Shown: positions 45,296 to 58,310 of the stretch, in pieces | Layout: the number at the start of each line of letters is the position of its first letter | Position numbering within the stretch: position 1 is the first letter of the stretch | From: Deltaproteobacteria bacterium | GTDB taxonomy: Bacteria > Myxococcota_A > Polyangia > Haliangiales > Haliangiaceae | Reading direction: 5' to 3' | DNA length: 64,000 nt | NCBI GenBank assembly: GCA_013813765.1 | Contig: JACCRC010000041.1 | Location: 1 to 64,000 of the forward strand | Made by a program: the position numbers and the translations under genes | The notes under the pieces: generated by a model | The model's database searches: none | Told to the model about the DNA's origin: nothing | What the model saw: only the letters and a program-made list of their open reading frames with translations

Positions 45296-45526
45296 TCACG
45301 ACCTCAAACGGTGAATGCCCCACGCAACGAGCGCGAGCGCACCCAGGGCGCCAGCGACCACGACACCGCCCACCTGGAGCAGCGCTTTCGGCGTGCGGCT
45401 CGGGGCCTTCGTGACCTTCGTGACCTGATAATCGGAGTCATCCCACTCGATGACGAGCGCGACGTAGTCGGGCCCGTCGAGTGAAGGATTCTCTTCGGGA
45501 ATCCATGGAGTTGTCGTGGTCTGCAT
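45296..45526 (-). CDS. Small single-pass membrane protein
   Basis: An unrecognised protein of 76 residues with an acidic Pro-rich N-terminus (TTTPWIPEENPSLDGPDYVA) and one transmembrane helix (LQVGGVVVAGALGALALVAWGI) followed by HRLRS. It precedes the other small membrane protein by seven bases and is divergent from the PDZ gene at 45573, with 46 bases between starts. Confidence 0.65.
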   Translation of the reverse strand: MQTTTTPWIPEENPSLDGPDYVALVIEWDDSDYQVTKVTKAPSRTPKALLQVGGVVVAGALGALALVAWGIHRLRS

Positions 45527-45572
45527 GACGATCGTTAGAGCAACGGTCGTGCCGCGATGTCATGCTCGGAGA

Positions 45573-46442
45573 ATGTCGGAGGGACGCCTGCCCGTCATCG
45601 CGATCAGCCTCGCGATCGTGGCGGTGGTGCTCGCCGGGATCGCGACGATCGTGGTCGCGACGCGTGGCGCGCCAGCGGCGGAGTCGCGTGCGGTAGCGCA
45701 GCAGTCGGCGCCGCCTGATGTTCGTCGCGTCGCCGCGAGCGATGTCGTCGCTCTCGAGCGCGATGCCGTGGAGCCTGTGAGCGCACGCGGCGCGGTCGTC
45801 GGCGTGAAGGTGATCGACGACCAGCTGCGCGCAGTGCTCGGCCTCGGACCGACCGACGTGATCACCGCGATCTCGGGCCGGCCGATCCGGAGGCAGTTCG
45901 ACATCTATGACGTGCTGGTCGGCGCGGGCATGATGAACACGACGGCGCTGTTCGTGGAGGTGTTGCGCGAGGACACGCCGGTGCTCGTGCGCTGGGATCT
46001 AGATGGTGATCTGCGGCAGGCACGGCGTCCGTCGTCGGTGGGTGGCCTGCTCGGCCGGCGTCTGCCGTCGGTGGCGCCGGTGCGCGATCCGCTGCTCGAT
46101 ACGATCACGCAGATCGACGACCACCACTTCTCGGTGCCGCGCGCGACGCTGGAGCAGCTCGCAGCGGATCCGACGCGGTTCGCGCAGAACGCGCGAGTGA
46201 TGCCGTCGACGAAGCTGGGGGCCGCGAACGGGATCCGCCTCTATGTCGTGCGTCAGACGTCGGTGCTGTATGCGCTGGGCCTGCGCAGCATCGACACGCT
46301 GCACTCGGTGAACGGGATCGCGCTGACGGACCCAGCGCGTCTGCGCGAGGTCTACGAGCAGGTGAAGAGCGCGGCGACACTCCGGATCGAGCTCACGCGA
46401 CGCGGCGCCGTGGAAGTCATCGAGATCACCCAGACTCCATAG
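45573..46442 (+). CDS. GspC-like membrane protein with PDZ domains
   Basis: A protein of 289 residues with an N-terminal membrane anchor (LPVIAISLAIVAVVLAGIATIVVAT). The middle has a PDZ-like strand set (ARGAVVGVKVIDDQLRAVLG...DVITAISGRPIRRQFDIYDV). The C-terminal domain contains VPRATLEQLAADPTRFAQNA, NGIRLYVVRQTSVLYALGLR and TLHSVNGIALTDPARLREVY. This follows the PDZ domain of the type II secretion protein GspC. No other gsp gene is near, so it may be a stand-alone relative. ATG 45573 is chosen because it directly precedes the anchor helix. Confidence 0.75.
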   Translation: MSEGRLPVIAISLAIVAVVLAGIATIVVATRGAPAAESRAVAQQSAPPDVRRVAASDVVALERDAVEPVSARGAVVGVKVIDDQLRAVLGLGPTDVITAISGRPIRRQFDIYDVLVGAGMMNTTALFVEVLREDTPVLVRWDLDGDLRQARRPSSVGGLLGRRLPSVAPVRDPLLDTITQIDDHHFSVPRATLEQLAADPTRFAQNARVMPSTKLGAANGIRLYVVRQTSVLYALGLRSIDTLHSVNGIALTDPARLREVYEQVKSAATLRIELTRRGAVEVIEITQTP

Positions 46443-46474
46443 GGGATCGTTTGCGCTGTCAGCGTCACCTGGTA

Positions 46475-46490
46475 CTGAACAGGTGTTCCT
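46475..46490 (+). promoter_or_regulatory. LexA-type SOS box before the ImuA-like gene
   Basis: Reads CTGAACAGGTGTTCCT. The GAAC-N4-GTTC core (46477-46488) ends three bases before ATG 46492. It matches the Gram-positive/myxobacterial LexA box type. The two boxes at imuB and dnaE2 sit at nearly the same distance from their starts. Confidence 0.75.
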
Positions 46491-46491
46491 C

Positions 46492-47184
46492 ATGAGCACC
46501 GACCTCCGCGAGCTCGTCGCCAAGGCCACCGCACGGAGCAGCTCCGCCGCTGCGAAGGTGCTGCGCTTGATCGATGCGGAGCCCACGACCTCCGCACCGC
46601 CGGAGCAGTGGGGGCTCGATGCGATGCGCGGTCGGCTCGTCGAGCTCTCCGCGCGCGGTGCGACCGCGACACTGACCACGGCCGCCGAGCTCGTGCTCGA
46701 AGCGCAGCGAGCGGAAGATCCCGTGGCGTGGGTGGTGCCGTGGTCACTCGATCAGCGCACGAGCACGTTCTATCCGCCGGATCTCATGGACCAAGGCATC
46801 GATCTCTCGGCGCTCGTCGTGGTGCGCGCGCCGTCCGTGATCGCCTCGGCGCGTGCGGTCGAGCGGCTGCTACGGTCGGGCGCGTTCGGGCTCGTCGTCG
46901 TCGATTTCGCGGGCGTCGACATGGAATCCAAGCGACTTCCAGATCACCTCCTCGGTCGAATGGTGTCGCTCGCGCAGGCACATGACACGGCGGTGGTCTG
47001 CCTCACCGACAAGACACCCGAGACGTCCTCCCTCGGCTCGCTGGTGTCGTTGCGCGCCGAGGCGATGCGCCTTCGAGAACCACCGGCATCGGAGTTCGAG
47101 ATCCGCCTGCGCGCGCTGAAGGACAAGCGGCATGGGCCCGGCTGGTCGAAACGCAGCAAGGCACGTGGTCCGGCGGGTCTGTAA
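46492..47184 (+). CDS. imuA: ImuA-like RecA-fold protein of the SOS mutasome
   Basis: A protein of 230 residues with RecA-like strand order: ATATLTTAAELVLEAQ, DPVAWVVPWSLDQRTSTFYP, ALVVVRAPSVIASARAVERL, GLVVVDFAGVD (Walker-B-like), and HDTAVVCLTDKTPETSSLGS. A canonical Walker A is not present. It ends with a basic tail (RHGPGWSKRSKARG). Identification rests on this pattern, the SOS box directly upstream, and the presence of ImuB and DnaE2 in the next 9 kb. ImuA proteins help recruit the ImuB-DnaE2 translesion polymerase. ATG 46492 is preferred over ATG 46483 because the LexA box ends just before it. Confidence 0.7.
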   Translation: MSTDLRELVAKATARSSSAAAKVLRLIDAEPTTSAPPEQWGLDAMRGRLVELSARGATATLTTAAELVLEAQRAEDPVAWVVPWSLDQRTSTFYPPDLMDQGIDLSALVVVRAPSVIASARAVERLLRSGAFGLVVVDFAGVDMESKRLPDHLLGRMVSLAQAHDTAVVCLTDKTPETSSLGSLVSLRAEAMRLREPPASEFEIRLRALKDKRHGPGWSKRSKARGPAGL

Positions 47185-47346
47185 AGAGTGTGATGGACCT
47201 CTGGAGACTGTGGAAGCTCGAGGAGCCACCCCCCGGAACGACCGTCCCTAAGCACGACTGTCTCCACGTCCTGTCAGAAGTGCTCGTTCCTCCTCGATCT
47301 CGTCGGTGCCGGACCGGTGGCACGTCGGGTGCTCATGTGATCGAGC

Positions 47347-47913
47347 ATGATGAAGCCATCCGCTACCAAGACCGCTCTCGTGATCGCCGCGCTCGCGACT
47401 CCGGCCCTGGCCGGTGGCAAAGCACCCAACCTCAAGCCCGCCGCCATCGCGAAGCTCGACAAGGTGGCTCCGCTGCCGAAGCTCGCTGACGTTCCCGTCG
47501 AGATCAAGACCGAGTCGAAGAAGGTCGTCGAGTCCTACGATCTCGGCAAGGCGGCGATGGGCGACGCGTACGACGTGCTGAAGCCCGGCCGTCGCTCGGC
47601 GCTTCCCGCCGAGGCGGAGATGGTCGTCATCCCGCGCAGCCTGACCTCGATCCAGGTCGGCGCTGTCGTGAAGGAGAAGCGCGCCGATCTCGACTACTGC
47701 TGGCAGCGCCTGTCGATCATCGACCGCGTTCCGAGCACCGCGGTGCTCAAGCTGAAGATCGATGTCGAGGGCAAGGTCACGTCGCTCTCGATCGGTGGCG
47801 ATGCGCCGGCCGTCGTGAACACCTGCCTCAAGGAGGCGGTCCCGCACTGGGTGTTCCCCGAGGCGGAGACCAAGAGCGACGTCAGCTATCCGGTCGCGTT
47901 CCGCACGCTGTAG
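47347..47913 (+). CDS. Exported TonB-like (AgmX/PglI C-terminal type) protein
   Basis: A protein of 188 residues. The signal peptide (TALVIAALATPALAGGK) is followed by a Lys/Pro-rich linker. The C-terminal 90 residues (LTSIQVGAVVKEKRADLDYC, VPSTAVLKLKIDVEGKVTSL, VVNTCLKEAVPHWVFPEAE) match the AgmX/PglI energy-transducer-like domain common in myxobacteria, with its two conserved cysteines. It lacks a TonB N-terminal membrane helix, so a periplasmic role is likelier than energy transfer. It stands alone between imuA and imuB and carries no SOS box of its own. ATG 47347 and 47350 are adjacent. Confidence 0.75.
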   Translation: MMKPSATKTALVIAALATPALAGGKAPNLKPAAIAKLDKVAPLPKLADVPVEIKTESKKVVESYDLGKAAMGDAYDVLKPGRRSALPAEAEMVVIPRSLTSIQVGAVVKEKRADLDYCWQRLSIIDRVPSTAVLKLKIDVEGKVTSLSIGGDAPAVVNTCLKEAVPHWVFPEAETKSDVSYPVAFRTL

Positions 47914-47939
47914 GGATCTCTCCGGATTAAGTTGTCGGA

Positions 47940-47976
47940 TTGACAGGGCTTGTCCGATAGCTGAACACTGGTTCAG
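47940..47976 (+). promoter_or_regulatory. SOS promoter with perfect LexA palindrome before imuB
   Basis: A -35 element TTGACA (47940-47945) is followed by GATAGCT and the perfect palindrome CTGAAC-ACTG-GTTCAG (47961-47976), three bases before a complete ATG at 47979. A likely -10 (AACACT, 47964-47969) lies inside the LexA box. Nearly the same block precedes dnaE2. Confidence 0.8.
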
Positions 47977-47978
47977 CC

Positions 47979-49505
47979 ATGCGTCGGATCGCCTGCCTCG
48001 ACCTGCCCGCACTGCCGCTGCAGCTCGTGTGGCGCGAGTCGCCGGCGCTGCGTGACGAGCCGGTCGTCGTCATCGAATCGGAGCGTCCGCAGGGGCTCGT
48101 GCTCTGGGCATGCGAGCGGGCGAGGGCGAGCGGCGTGCTCGCCGGACAGCGCTACGCGCACGCGCTCTCGCTGTGCGGCGGTCTCAAGGCGCGCGTCGTG
48201 CCAGGCGAGCAGATCGAGGCCGCGATCGTCGAGCTGCGGACCGCGCTCCACGCGATGTCGCCGAACGTCGAGGTCGGCGAGCCGGGGACGTTCTGGCTCG
48301 ACGGCGATGGGCTCGAGCGGATCTTCCTCGACGGCCGAGCACCGGCCGGCACCGCGTGGGGAATGGCGATCGCGCGCGTGGTCGCGGCGAGCAAGTTGAC
48401 CGGGGCGATCGTCGTTGGCTTCTCGCGGTTCGCGACGTTCGCGATCGCACGCGCCACGCGCACGGGGCTCACGGTGCTGCGCGCCGATGCCGACGAGCGC
48501 GCGGCCGCGACGGCGGTTCCCCTCGCGCGCCTCGATCTCGCACCACGGCTGCGCGACGAGCTCGCGCGGCTCGGCGTCACCACGGTCGGGCAGATGGTGC
48601 GGCTACCGGGCGGCGGCGTGCTCGAGCGCTTCGGGCGCGAGGCGCACCAGCTGTATCAGCTCGCCGCGGGAGAGCGCTGGGACCCGCTGGTCCCCCTCGC
48701 ACCGCCGGAAGCGCCCGACGAGACGGTGCTGCTCGACGACGAGGACGACGACGTCGAGCGGCTGATGTTCGTGATCAAGGCGCCGATCGATCGTCTGCTC
48801 GAGCGGCTCGGCACGCGCGGGCGCGCACTGACCGCGCTGCACCTCGAGCTCGCGCTGAAGCTCGCGGTCGGCAAGATCGAGCTGCGCGCCGACTGCATCA
48901 AGCCCGCCGAGGCCACGCTCGATGGCCGCATCCTCATGCGCCTCGTCCACCTCCGGCTGTCGGGCATGCCGCCGGCTGCACCGGTCAACGCGATCCGCGT
49001 GTGGGCCGACGATGCGCCTGCCACGCGCGAACAGCTCGCACTGTTCGCCTCGCGGCCGCGGCGCGATCTGCGCGCCGCCGACGAAGCGCTCGCGAAGATC
49101 CGCGCCGAGCTCGGCGACGACGCGGTCGTGCGTGCCGCCCCCCGCGACGGTCACTTACCCGAGGCGAGCTTCGCGTGGGAGCGGCTCGTCCACGTCGTAC
49201 CGGCGCGGCCACGCGACGTGCTGGTCCGCCCGCTGATCCGCCGCATGCTCGCGCGCGCGCAGCCGCTTCCCCCGCAAGCGCATCAGGTGCGCGACGACGG
49301 CTGGCTGCTCTCGGGGCTCGAGCACGGCGCGGTGGTGCGCATCGTCGGCCCGTACATCGTCTCTGGTGGCTGGTGGACCCAGGCGGGCGCCGCCGCGGGC
49401 GTTCATCGCGAGTATCACTACGCCGAGCTCAAGCGCGGTGATTGCCTGTGGGTCTACTACGACCGCAATCGCCGGCGCTGGTTCTGGCAAGGCGCCGTCG
49501 AATAG
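47979..49505 (+). CDS. imuB: ImuB, catalytically degenerate Y-family polymerase-like mutasome hub
   Basis: A protein of 508 residues. The N-terminal two thirds follow the Y-family palm, fingers, thumb and little-finger order (RRIACLDLPALPLQLVWR, PQGLVLWACERARASGV, TFWLDGDGLERIFLDG, RLGVTTVGQMVRLPGG). One metal-binding Asp at the start is kept, but the usual SIDE motif of the active site is LDGDG, so polymerase activity is probably lost, as is normal for ImuB. The C-terminus (WLLSGLEHGAVVRIVGPYIV...YDRNRRRWFWQGAVE) is typical of ImuB tails. It works with DnaE2, encoded 2.1 kb downstream. It converges directly on the 49506 gene (stops abut). Confidence 0.9.
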   Translation: MRRIACLDLPALPLQLVWRESPALRDEPVVVIESERPQGLVLWACERARASGVLAGQRYAHALSLCGGLKARVVPGEQIEAAIVELRTALHAMSPNVEVGEPGTFWLDGDGLERIFLDGRAPAGTAWGMAIARVVAASKLTGAIVVGFSRFATFAIARATRTGLTVLRADADERAAATAVPLARLDLAPRLRDELARLGVTTVGQMVRLPGGGVLERFGREAHQLYQLAAGERWDPLVPLAPPEAPDETVLLDDEDDDVERLMFVIKAPIDRLLERLGTRGRALTALHLELALKLAVGKIELRADCIKPAEATLDGRILMRLVHLRLSGMPPAAPVNAIRVWADDAPATREQLALFASRPRRDLRAADEALAKIRAELGDDAVVRAAPRDGHLPEASFAWERLVHVVPARPRDVLVRPLIRRMLARAQPLPPQAHQVRDDGWLLSGLEHGAVVRIVGPYIVSGGWWTQAGAAAGVHREYHYAELKRGDCLWVYYDRNRRRWFWQGAVE

Positions 49506-50687
49506 TCAGCGCTGCCGGCGCAGGCGCTCGATGTCCGTCGGCGCCGGATGCACGAGCACCGCACCGCTCTCGCCGTCGACCGCGAGCAGGTCGCCCGGGC
49601 GCGCCCAGCCGAACAGGCCGGGCACATCGCTGACGACCGGCAGGTTGGCCGCACGCGCGACCGCGATCGCGGCGGGCGCGACCAGATCACTCGCGACGAG
49701 TGCCGAGGCCCCGCGCGCGACGGCGGCAATCGCGATGAACGCGTTGATGCGGTCCGCGATCCAGATCGAGCCCGGGCGCAGCGAGCGTGGATCGCCGAGC
49801 AGCACGCACAGCTCCTCGACGTCCGCGACGTGATCCGCGGACTCGTGCACGGTGCCGAGCTTCCAGGGCGCACGCGCGTACTCCTTCGCGACGGTGCGGA
49901 GCCCGTCGGGCTTGTCTGCGACCGCGGCGAGCCGCTCGCGCAGGCGGGCGTCGCAGAGGAGCAGCGCGAACCGATCGAGTGCCGCACCGACCGCCGGCAC
50001 CGTCGAGTCCGCGAGCTTGCGCATCGCGCGCCCGAGATCATCGCGGAGCCGCGCGAACGCTCGCTCGAGCTCGATCGGCGGCGCGCCGAGTGCGGTCGTC
50101 GTGGGGACCACGCCCGCACGCCCGAGCACTGCGCCCGGAACGTGAGCGAGACCCGACAGCCGCGCGGAGCGCACGGCGGTGTTGAGTCGACGCTCGATCG
50201 CGAGCGTGATCGGAGCACCGAGCGCGGTCGCCAGCGTCACCTCGTCGGATGCGAACGGGCGCTTGCGCCGCTGCATGACGAGCACGCCGATCACGGCGCC
50301 GGCGCAGATCAGCGGCACGCCGACGAACACGGGGAACCGCTCCTCTCCGAGGCCGGGCACCGGCTTGTACGCGGCCTCCGCGGCGGCGTGCTCGGCGGAG
50401 ACCGGGCGCATGCACTCCGCGACGAGGCCGGTGATGCCTTCGCCGACGAGGAGCGTCGTACCGATCGCGCTCGCGGCGAACCCGTGGTTGCCGCGCATGA
50501 CGAGCCGATCATCCTCGCGCACGTAGACGCTCGCGATGTCGACCTCCGTGATCGCCGCGAGCTCGTCGCACATCGCGGTGAGCATCGCCTCCATCGGACC
50601 GTCGTGACCCGCGAGCTCGATCAGCCGGAGGATGCCATCGACGCCGCGATCACCGCGGTGGTGGACCTGGATGAACGGGCGAGTCAT
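49506..50687 (-). CDS. GAF-domain protein related to the PtsP/enzyme I family, probably non-catalytic
   Basis: A protein of 393 residues. Residues about 10-170 form a GAF domain (MLTAMCDELAAITEVDIASV, GFAASAIGTTLLVGEGITGL, VGVPLICAGAVIGVLVMQRR). The rest follows the N-terminal and mobile domains of PEP-utilising enzyme I (LARLRDDLGRAMRKL-type helices, then LVASDLVAPAAIAVARAANL). The phosphorylated His expected in GGxxSHxAI is missing, and the C-terminal TIM barrel of PtsP is absent. It is likely a regulatory remnant or a sensor rather than a phosphotransferase. ATG 50687. Confidence 0.7.
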   Translation of the reverse strand: MTRPFIQVHHRGDRGVDGILRLIELAGHDGPMEAMLTAMCDELAAITEVDIASVYVREDDRLVMRGNHGFAASAIGTTLLVGEGITGLVAECMRPVSAEHAAAEAAYKPVPGLGEERFPVFVGVPLICAGAVIGVLVMQRRKRPFASDEVTLATALGAPITLAIERRLNTAVRSARLSGLAHVPGAVLGRAGVVPTTTALGAPPIELERAFARLRDDLGRAMRKLADSTVPAVGAALDRFALLLCDARLRERLAAVADKPDGLRTVAKEYARAPWKLGTVHESADHVADVEELCVLLGDPRSLRPGSIWIADRINAFIAIAAVARGASALVASDLVAPAAIAVARAANLPVVSDVPGLFGWARPGDLLAVDGESGAVLVHPAPTDIERLRRQR

Positions 50688-50744
50688 CGGAACAGCGTGA
50701 CACGCCGATGTTTCTGCCGCGTTTCGCGCCGGAAAACCTCTCCC

Positions 50745-51539
50745 TCACCTGGCTTGCGTGAGCGTCACCGACACACCGCCGGTGTTGTCCGCATACGCTC
50801 CCGGGGGACCCTGAAAGCCGATCGCATCCGCGAAGCCGATGTAGAAGCGCGTCGCGTTCGGCGGAACGACGAACCGCTGGTTGAGACCGGAGGGCGTCAT
50901 GCCGTCACCGATGAAGAACGTCTGGCCGAGCAGCGGTGTCAGCTCGGCGAATGACTCGCCGGTCGCTTCCTTGCTGAAGTCCAGCCGGGCAGGGGCGCGC
51001 ACGGAGGTCGAGGTTCCGAGGAACACACCGACGACGAATTGCGTGCGCTGGTGATCGACGATGCCGCTGATCCCGTTTGCGGCGAGGATGTCGGTGTCGC
51101 CGCCCGCGCACGTGCCGCCATCGGGACCCGCGGATTCGCCCGCTCCGCAGCCGATCTTGCCGCGCACGCGGGAGAACGTCAGATACCCGCCGTTCGTGAC
51201 GAGCGTGATCTGCGCGGGCAGCTTGCCGCCGCGACTCGCATCCGGTGCTGCGAGCCCCGAGGAGAAGATGTCTGCACGACCATCGATCACCACGCTCGTT
51301 GGCTTGCCGAGCTCGAGCGTCGCGTTCGTCGAGAGCGACTGCGCCGGCATCGGCGCCGCGGGATCGATCGGAACGTCGGCGTTCGCGCTCGCCGGCGGCG
51401 GGGCTTCCGTCGGCCACGGCGGCTGATAGACCGGTTGCTGCTGCTGCTGCTGCTGCTGCTGCGGTCTCGCGCCAACCGGGGTGGTCTGGCGCGGCGGGCA
51501 TCCTGCCAGCGCGAAGATCACCAGCGGTGCGAGGCGCAT
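50745..51539 (-). CDS. Lipoprotein with polyglutamine tract
   Basis: An unrecognised protein of 264 residues. The lipobox is ALAGC, followed by CPPRQTTP, a run of nine glutamines, and a Pro-rich linker. The mature domain has strands such as PAQITLVTNGGYLTFSRVRG, KIGCGAGESAGPDGGTCAGG (two or three cysteines), VDHQRTQFVVGVFLG and a C-terminal VPPNATRFYIGFADA, which resembles carbohydrate-binding or PPC-type beta-sandwiches. ATG 51539 gives a standard lipoprotein signal peptide; the longer frame would run over the dnaE2 promoter. It is divergent from dnaE2. Confidence 0.7.
   Translation of the reverse strand: MRLAPLVIFALAGCPPRQTTPVGARPQQQQQQQQQPVYQPPWPTEAPPPASANADVPIDPAAPMPAQSLSTNATLELGKPTSVVIDGRADIFSSGLAAPDASRGGKLPAQITLVTNGGYLTFSRVRGKIGCGAGESAGPDGGTCAGGDTDILAANGISGIVDHQRTQFVVGVFLGTSTSVRAPARLDFSKEATGESFAELTPLLGQTFFIGDGMTPSGLNQRFVVPPNATRFYIGFADAIGFQGPPGAYADNTGGVSVTLTQAR
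51436..51462 (-). repeat. Nine-copy TGC trinucleotide repeat (polyglutamine)
   Basis: TGC repeated nine times on the plus strand is read as CAG codons on the minus strand. It lies in the linker after the lipobox of the 50745-51539 protein. Confidence 0.9.
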
Positions 51540-51568
51540 CGGACCGACATTACATCCAACTCCGGATA

Positions 51569-51604
51569 TTGACAGGCGTTCTCGATAGCTGAACACTTGG
51601 TCAG
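51569..51604 (+). promoter_or_regulatory. SOS promoter with LexA-like box before dnaE2
   Basis: TTGACA (51569-51574) is followed by GATAGCT and CTGAAC-ACTT-GGTCAG (51589-51604), two bases before ATG 51607. The block is almost identical to the one before imuB, but one half of the palindrome is degenerate (GGTCAG instead of GTTCAG), which may weaken LexA binding. A -10-like AACACT lies at 51592-51597 with a 17-base spacer. Confidence 0.75.
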
Positions 51605-51606
51605 TG

Positions 51607-56172
<4,566 letters not shown>

Positions 56173-56299
56173 GGGTGCATCAGCCTCAGCTTCAGCGCGC
56201 AGTGCGCGGCGGCGCTCGGTACGACATGGAAACGTAGGCTGGAACCCCGTGGATCCACGCGGTCGATGTTTGGTCCGTGGTTTGCTCCGGAACGCTGCC

Positions 56300-56827
56300 A
56301 TGCCGATGTCGCTCTTCGATGCGCTCCGATCCACCCACCGTGAGATCGAGGGTCTGTTCGGCGACGTGCAGAACGCCATCGCCACCGAGCAGCACGAGCT
56401 CGCCGAGATGCTGTTTCAGCTTGCATCGGTGAAGATCGTGTCCGCGATGCGCGCCGAGCACTCGGTCGTCTATCCGAGGTTTGCGCGCGAAGCGGGGCTC
56501 GTCGACGAGGTCTCGCAGGCACTGCGCGAGCACGACGGCATCGAGCGCATGATCGACATGCTCCGCGTGGGCGGCCTCGAGCCGACCGAGTGGTGCGTTG
56601 CCGTCCAGCAGCTCGGCACCCTGGTCGCCGACCACGCCGATTGCGAGGAGTGCACGCTGTTCCCGATCGCGAGCCTCTCGTTCTCGTCCCAGCAGCTCGC
56701 CGAGATGGGCCGCGACTACCAGGAGCGCATGGCGCAGATCGCTCCGATCGCCGGCGCATCGATCACGTACGAGCTTGCGCTGCCCGAGCAGCCGCCCGTG
56801 CTGGTCATCCGCTTCAAAGCGGCGTAG
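56300..56827 (+). CDS. Hemerythrin HHE-domain protein
   Basis: A di-iron carrier or sensor of 175 residues. Putative ligands: His13 (STHREIEGL), His54 (MRAEHSVVYPRF), His78 and Glu82 (LREHDGIERM), and His112 with Glu116/117 (VADHADCEECTLFP). This is the helix-bundle order of HHE proteins, which bind oxygen, nitric oxide or iron. The C-terminus (LPEQPPVLVIRFKAA) extends past the four-helix core. ATG 56300 is chosen because upstream residues show no coding character. It lies 127 bases after dnaE2 and may be a separate unit. Confidence 0.85.
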   Translation: MPMSLFDALRSTHREIEGLFGDVQNAIATEQHELAEMLFQLASVKIVSAMRAEHSVVYPRFAREAGLVDEVSQALREHDGIERMIDMLRVGGLEPTEWCVAVQQLGTLVADHADCEECTLFPIASLSFSSQQLAEMGRDYQERMAQIAPIAGASITYELALPEQPPVLVIRFKAA

Positions 56828-56924
56828 CTCACGGTTCGCATCGCGAACACGTTGGAGCACTGCAGCGCACATGTGGTCGCAAGTTCGTTGCGACCATGCC
56901 GTGCGCCGACGCCACTAGAGCAGC

Positions 56925-58310
56925 ATGAAGGTATCCATAACTTCGTGTCTGTTCGGCGTCTTGCTCGCCGCGTGCGGCGGCGACGATGACAAGCCCTGCG
57001 ACCCGATCGCGCGCACCGGCTGTGATGATGGTCTGGTCTGCGAGCAGGTCTCCGGCGGCGAGCCGGCATGCTTCGCGCCCGTGCAGGTGCGCGGACGTGT
57101 CCTGAACCTCGCGGGCGGCGCAGGCATCGCCGGCGCGCGTGTGGTGGCGGTCGATGTCAACGGCGCGGCTGCCAGCGGCGTCGCGGTCAGCGGAGCCGAC
57201 GGAAGCTACTCGCTGGAGGTACCGGCGCAGCGCGATGCCGAGGGCAATCCTTCGGCGTTCCCGGTCTCGCTCCGCGCGGACGCCTCGGGCTTCCAGTCGT
57301 TCCCCGGAACGGTGCGCCAGGCGCTGCCGCTCGATGTCGCGACCGCTGCCGATGTCGACGGCACGCTCGTCGTGAAGTCCTCGCTCACGGACATCGGCCT
57401 GTTCGCGCAGTCGACTGCCGGCAGCGGCTCGATCAAGGGCCGCGCTTCGGTGCCCGATGATCACGCAGGCGTGCTGGTCGTCGCGGAGAGCGGCGGCAAG
57501 GGCCACGCGGTGATCGCGGCGCGCGATGGCGACTACCAGATCTTCAACCTGCCGGCGGCGCACTACACGGTGACCGCCTACGCGCTTGGCCACGCCTACG
57601 CGCCTGCCGAGGTCGACGTCGCATCGGCCGCGGTGACCGCGGACCTCGCGCTCTCGAGCGACGCACCGGCCACGCTGACGGGCCAGGTGAGCATCGTCAA
57701 CGGCGGCGGCGGAACGGCGACGTCGGTCGTCGCGTTCGTCGAGTCCACGTTCGATCCGGTGACCGGCCGCGGAGTTCCGCCTCCCGGCCTGCGCGCACCG
57801 CGCACCGGCGTACCGAACGTCTCCGGCGCGTTCACCATCGATGGCGTCCCGCCCGGCCGCTACGTCCTCGTTGCCGCGTTCGAGAACGACGCACTGGTCC
57901 GCGATCCCGACCAGTGCATCTCCGGAACAGACGACGTGCACGTGCAGGTCACCGCAGGTGCCACGATCGCCGCACCATCGACGTTCAAGGTGACCGGCGC
58001 GCTCGCCGTGATGGCACCGGGTGCGACTGGCCCCGAAGCCGTGACCGGCACACCGACGTTTCGCTGGGCGGATGACTCCGGCGAAACCGGCTATGTCGTG
58101 GAGGTGTTCGACACGTTCGGCCAGCGCACGTGGATGACCACGATCGCCGGCGTCTCCGGTGGCACGCCGTCGGTGGCGTACGCGGGCCCGGCGCTCACGC
58201 CGGGCATGTACTACCAGTTCCGCGTCACCTCGACGAAGCAAGGTGGTTCGGGACCGGCGTGCGAGCTGTCGCGCACCGAGGATCTGCGCGGCGTGTTCTT
58301 CGTGCCGTGA
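56925..58310 (+). CDS. Lipoprotein with carboxypeptidase-regulatory-like domains and fibronectin-like end
   Basis: An envelope lipoprotein of 461 residues. The lipobox is LLAAC, followed by GGDDDKPC. A Cys-rich 30-residue part ([20 protein letters not shown]) precedes three CarboxypepD_reg-like units ([59 protein letters not shown]), each ending in a PxGxYxLxA-type loop ([16 protein letters not shown]). The C-terminus ([33 protein letters not shown]) looks fibronectin-like. Its TGA abuts the stop of the minus-strand gene at 58311 with no gap. Role unknown; probably surface binding. Confidence 0.8.
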   Translation: MKVSITSCLFGVLLAACGGDDDKPCDPIARTGCDDGLVCEQVSGGEPACFAPVQVRGRVLNLAGGAGIAGARVVAVDVNGAAASGVAVSGADGSYSLEVPAQRDAEGNPSAFPVSLRADASGFQSFPGTVRQALPLDVATAADVDGTLVVKSSLTDIGLFAQSTAGSGSIKGRASVPDDHAGVLVVAESGGKGHAVIAARDGDYQIFNLPAAHYTVTAYALGHAYAPAEVDVASAAVTADLALSSDAPATLTGQVSIVNGGGGTATSVVAFVESTFDPVTGRGVPPPGLRAPRTGVPNVSGAFTIDGVPPGRYVLVAAFENDALVRDPDQCISGTDDVHVQVTAGATIAAPSTFKVTGALAVMAPGATGPEAVTGTPTFRWADDSGETGYVVEVFDTFGQRTWMTTIAGVSGGTPSVAYAGPALTPGMYYQFRVTSTKQGGSGPACELSRTEDLRGVFFVP

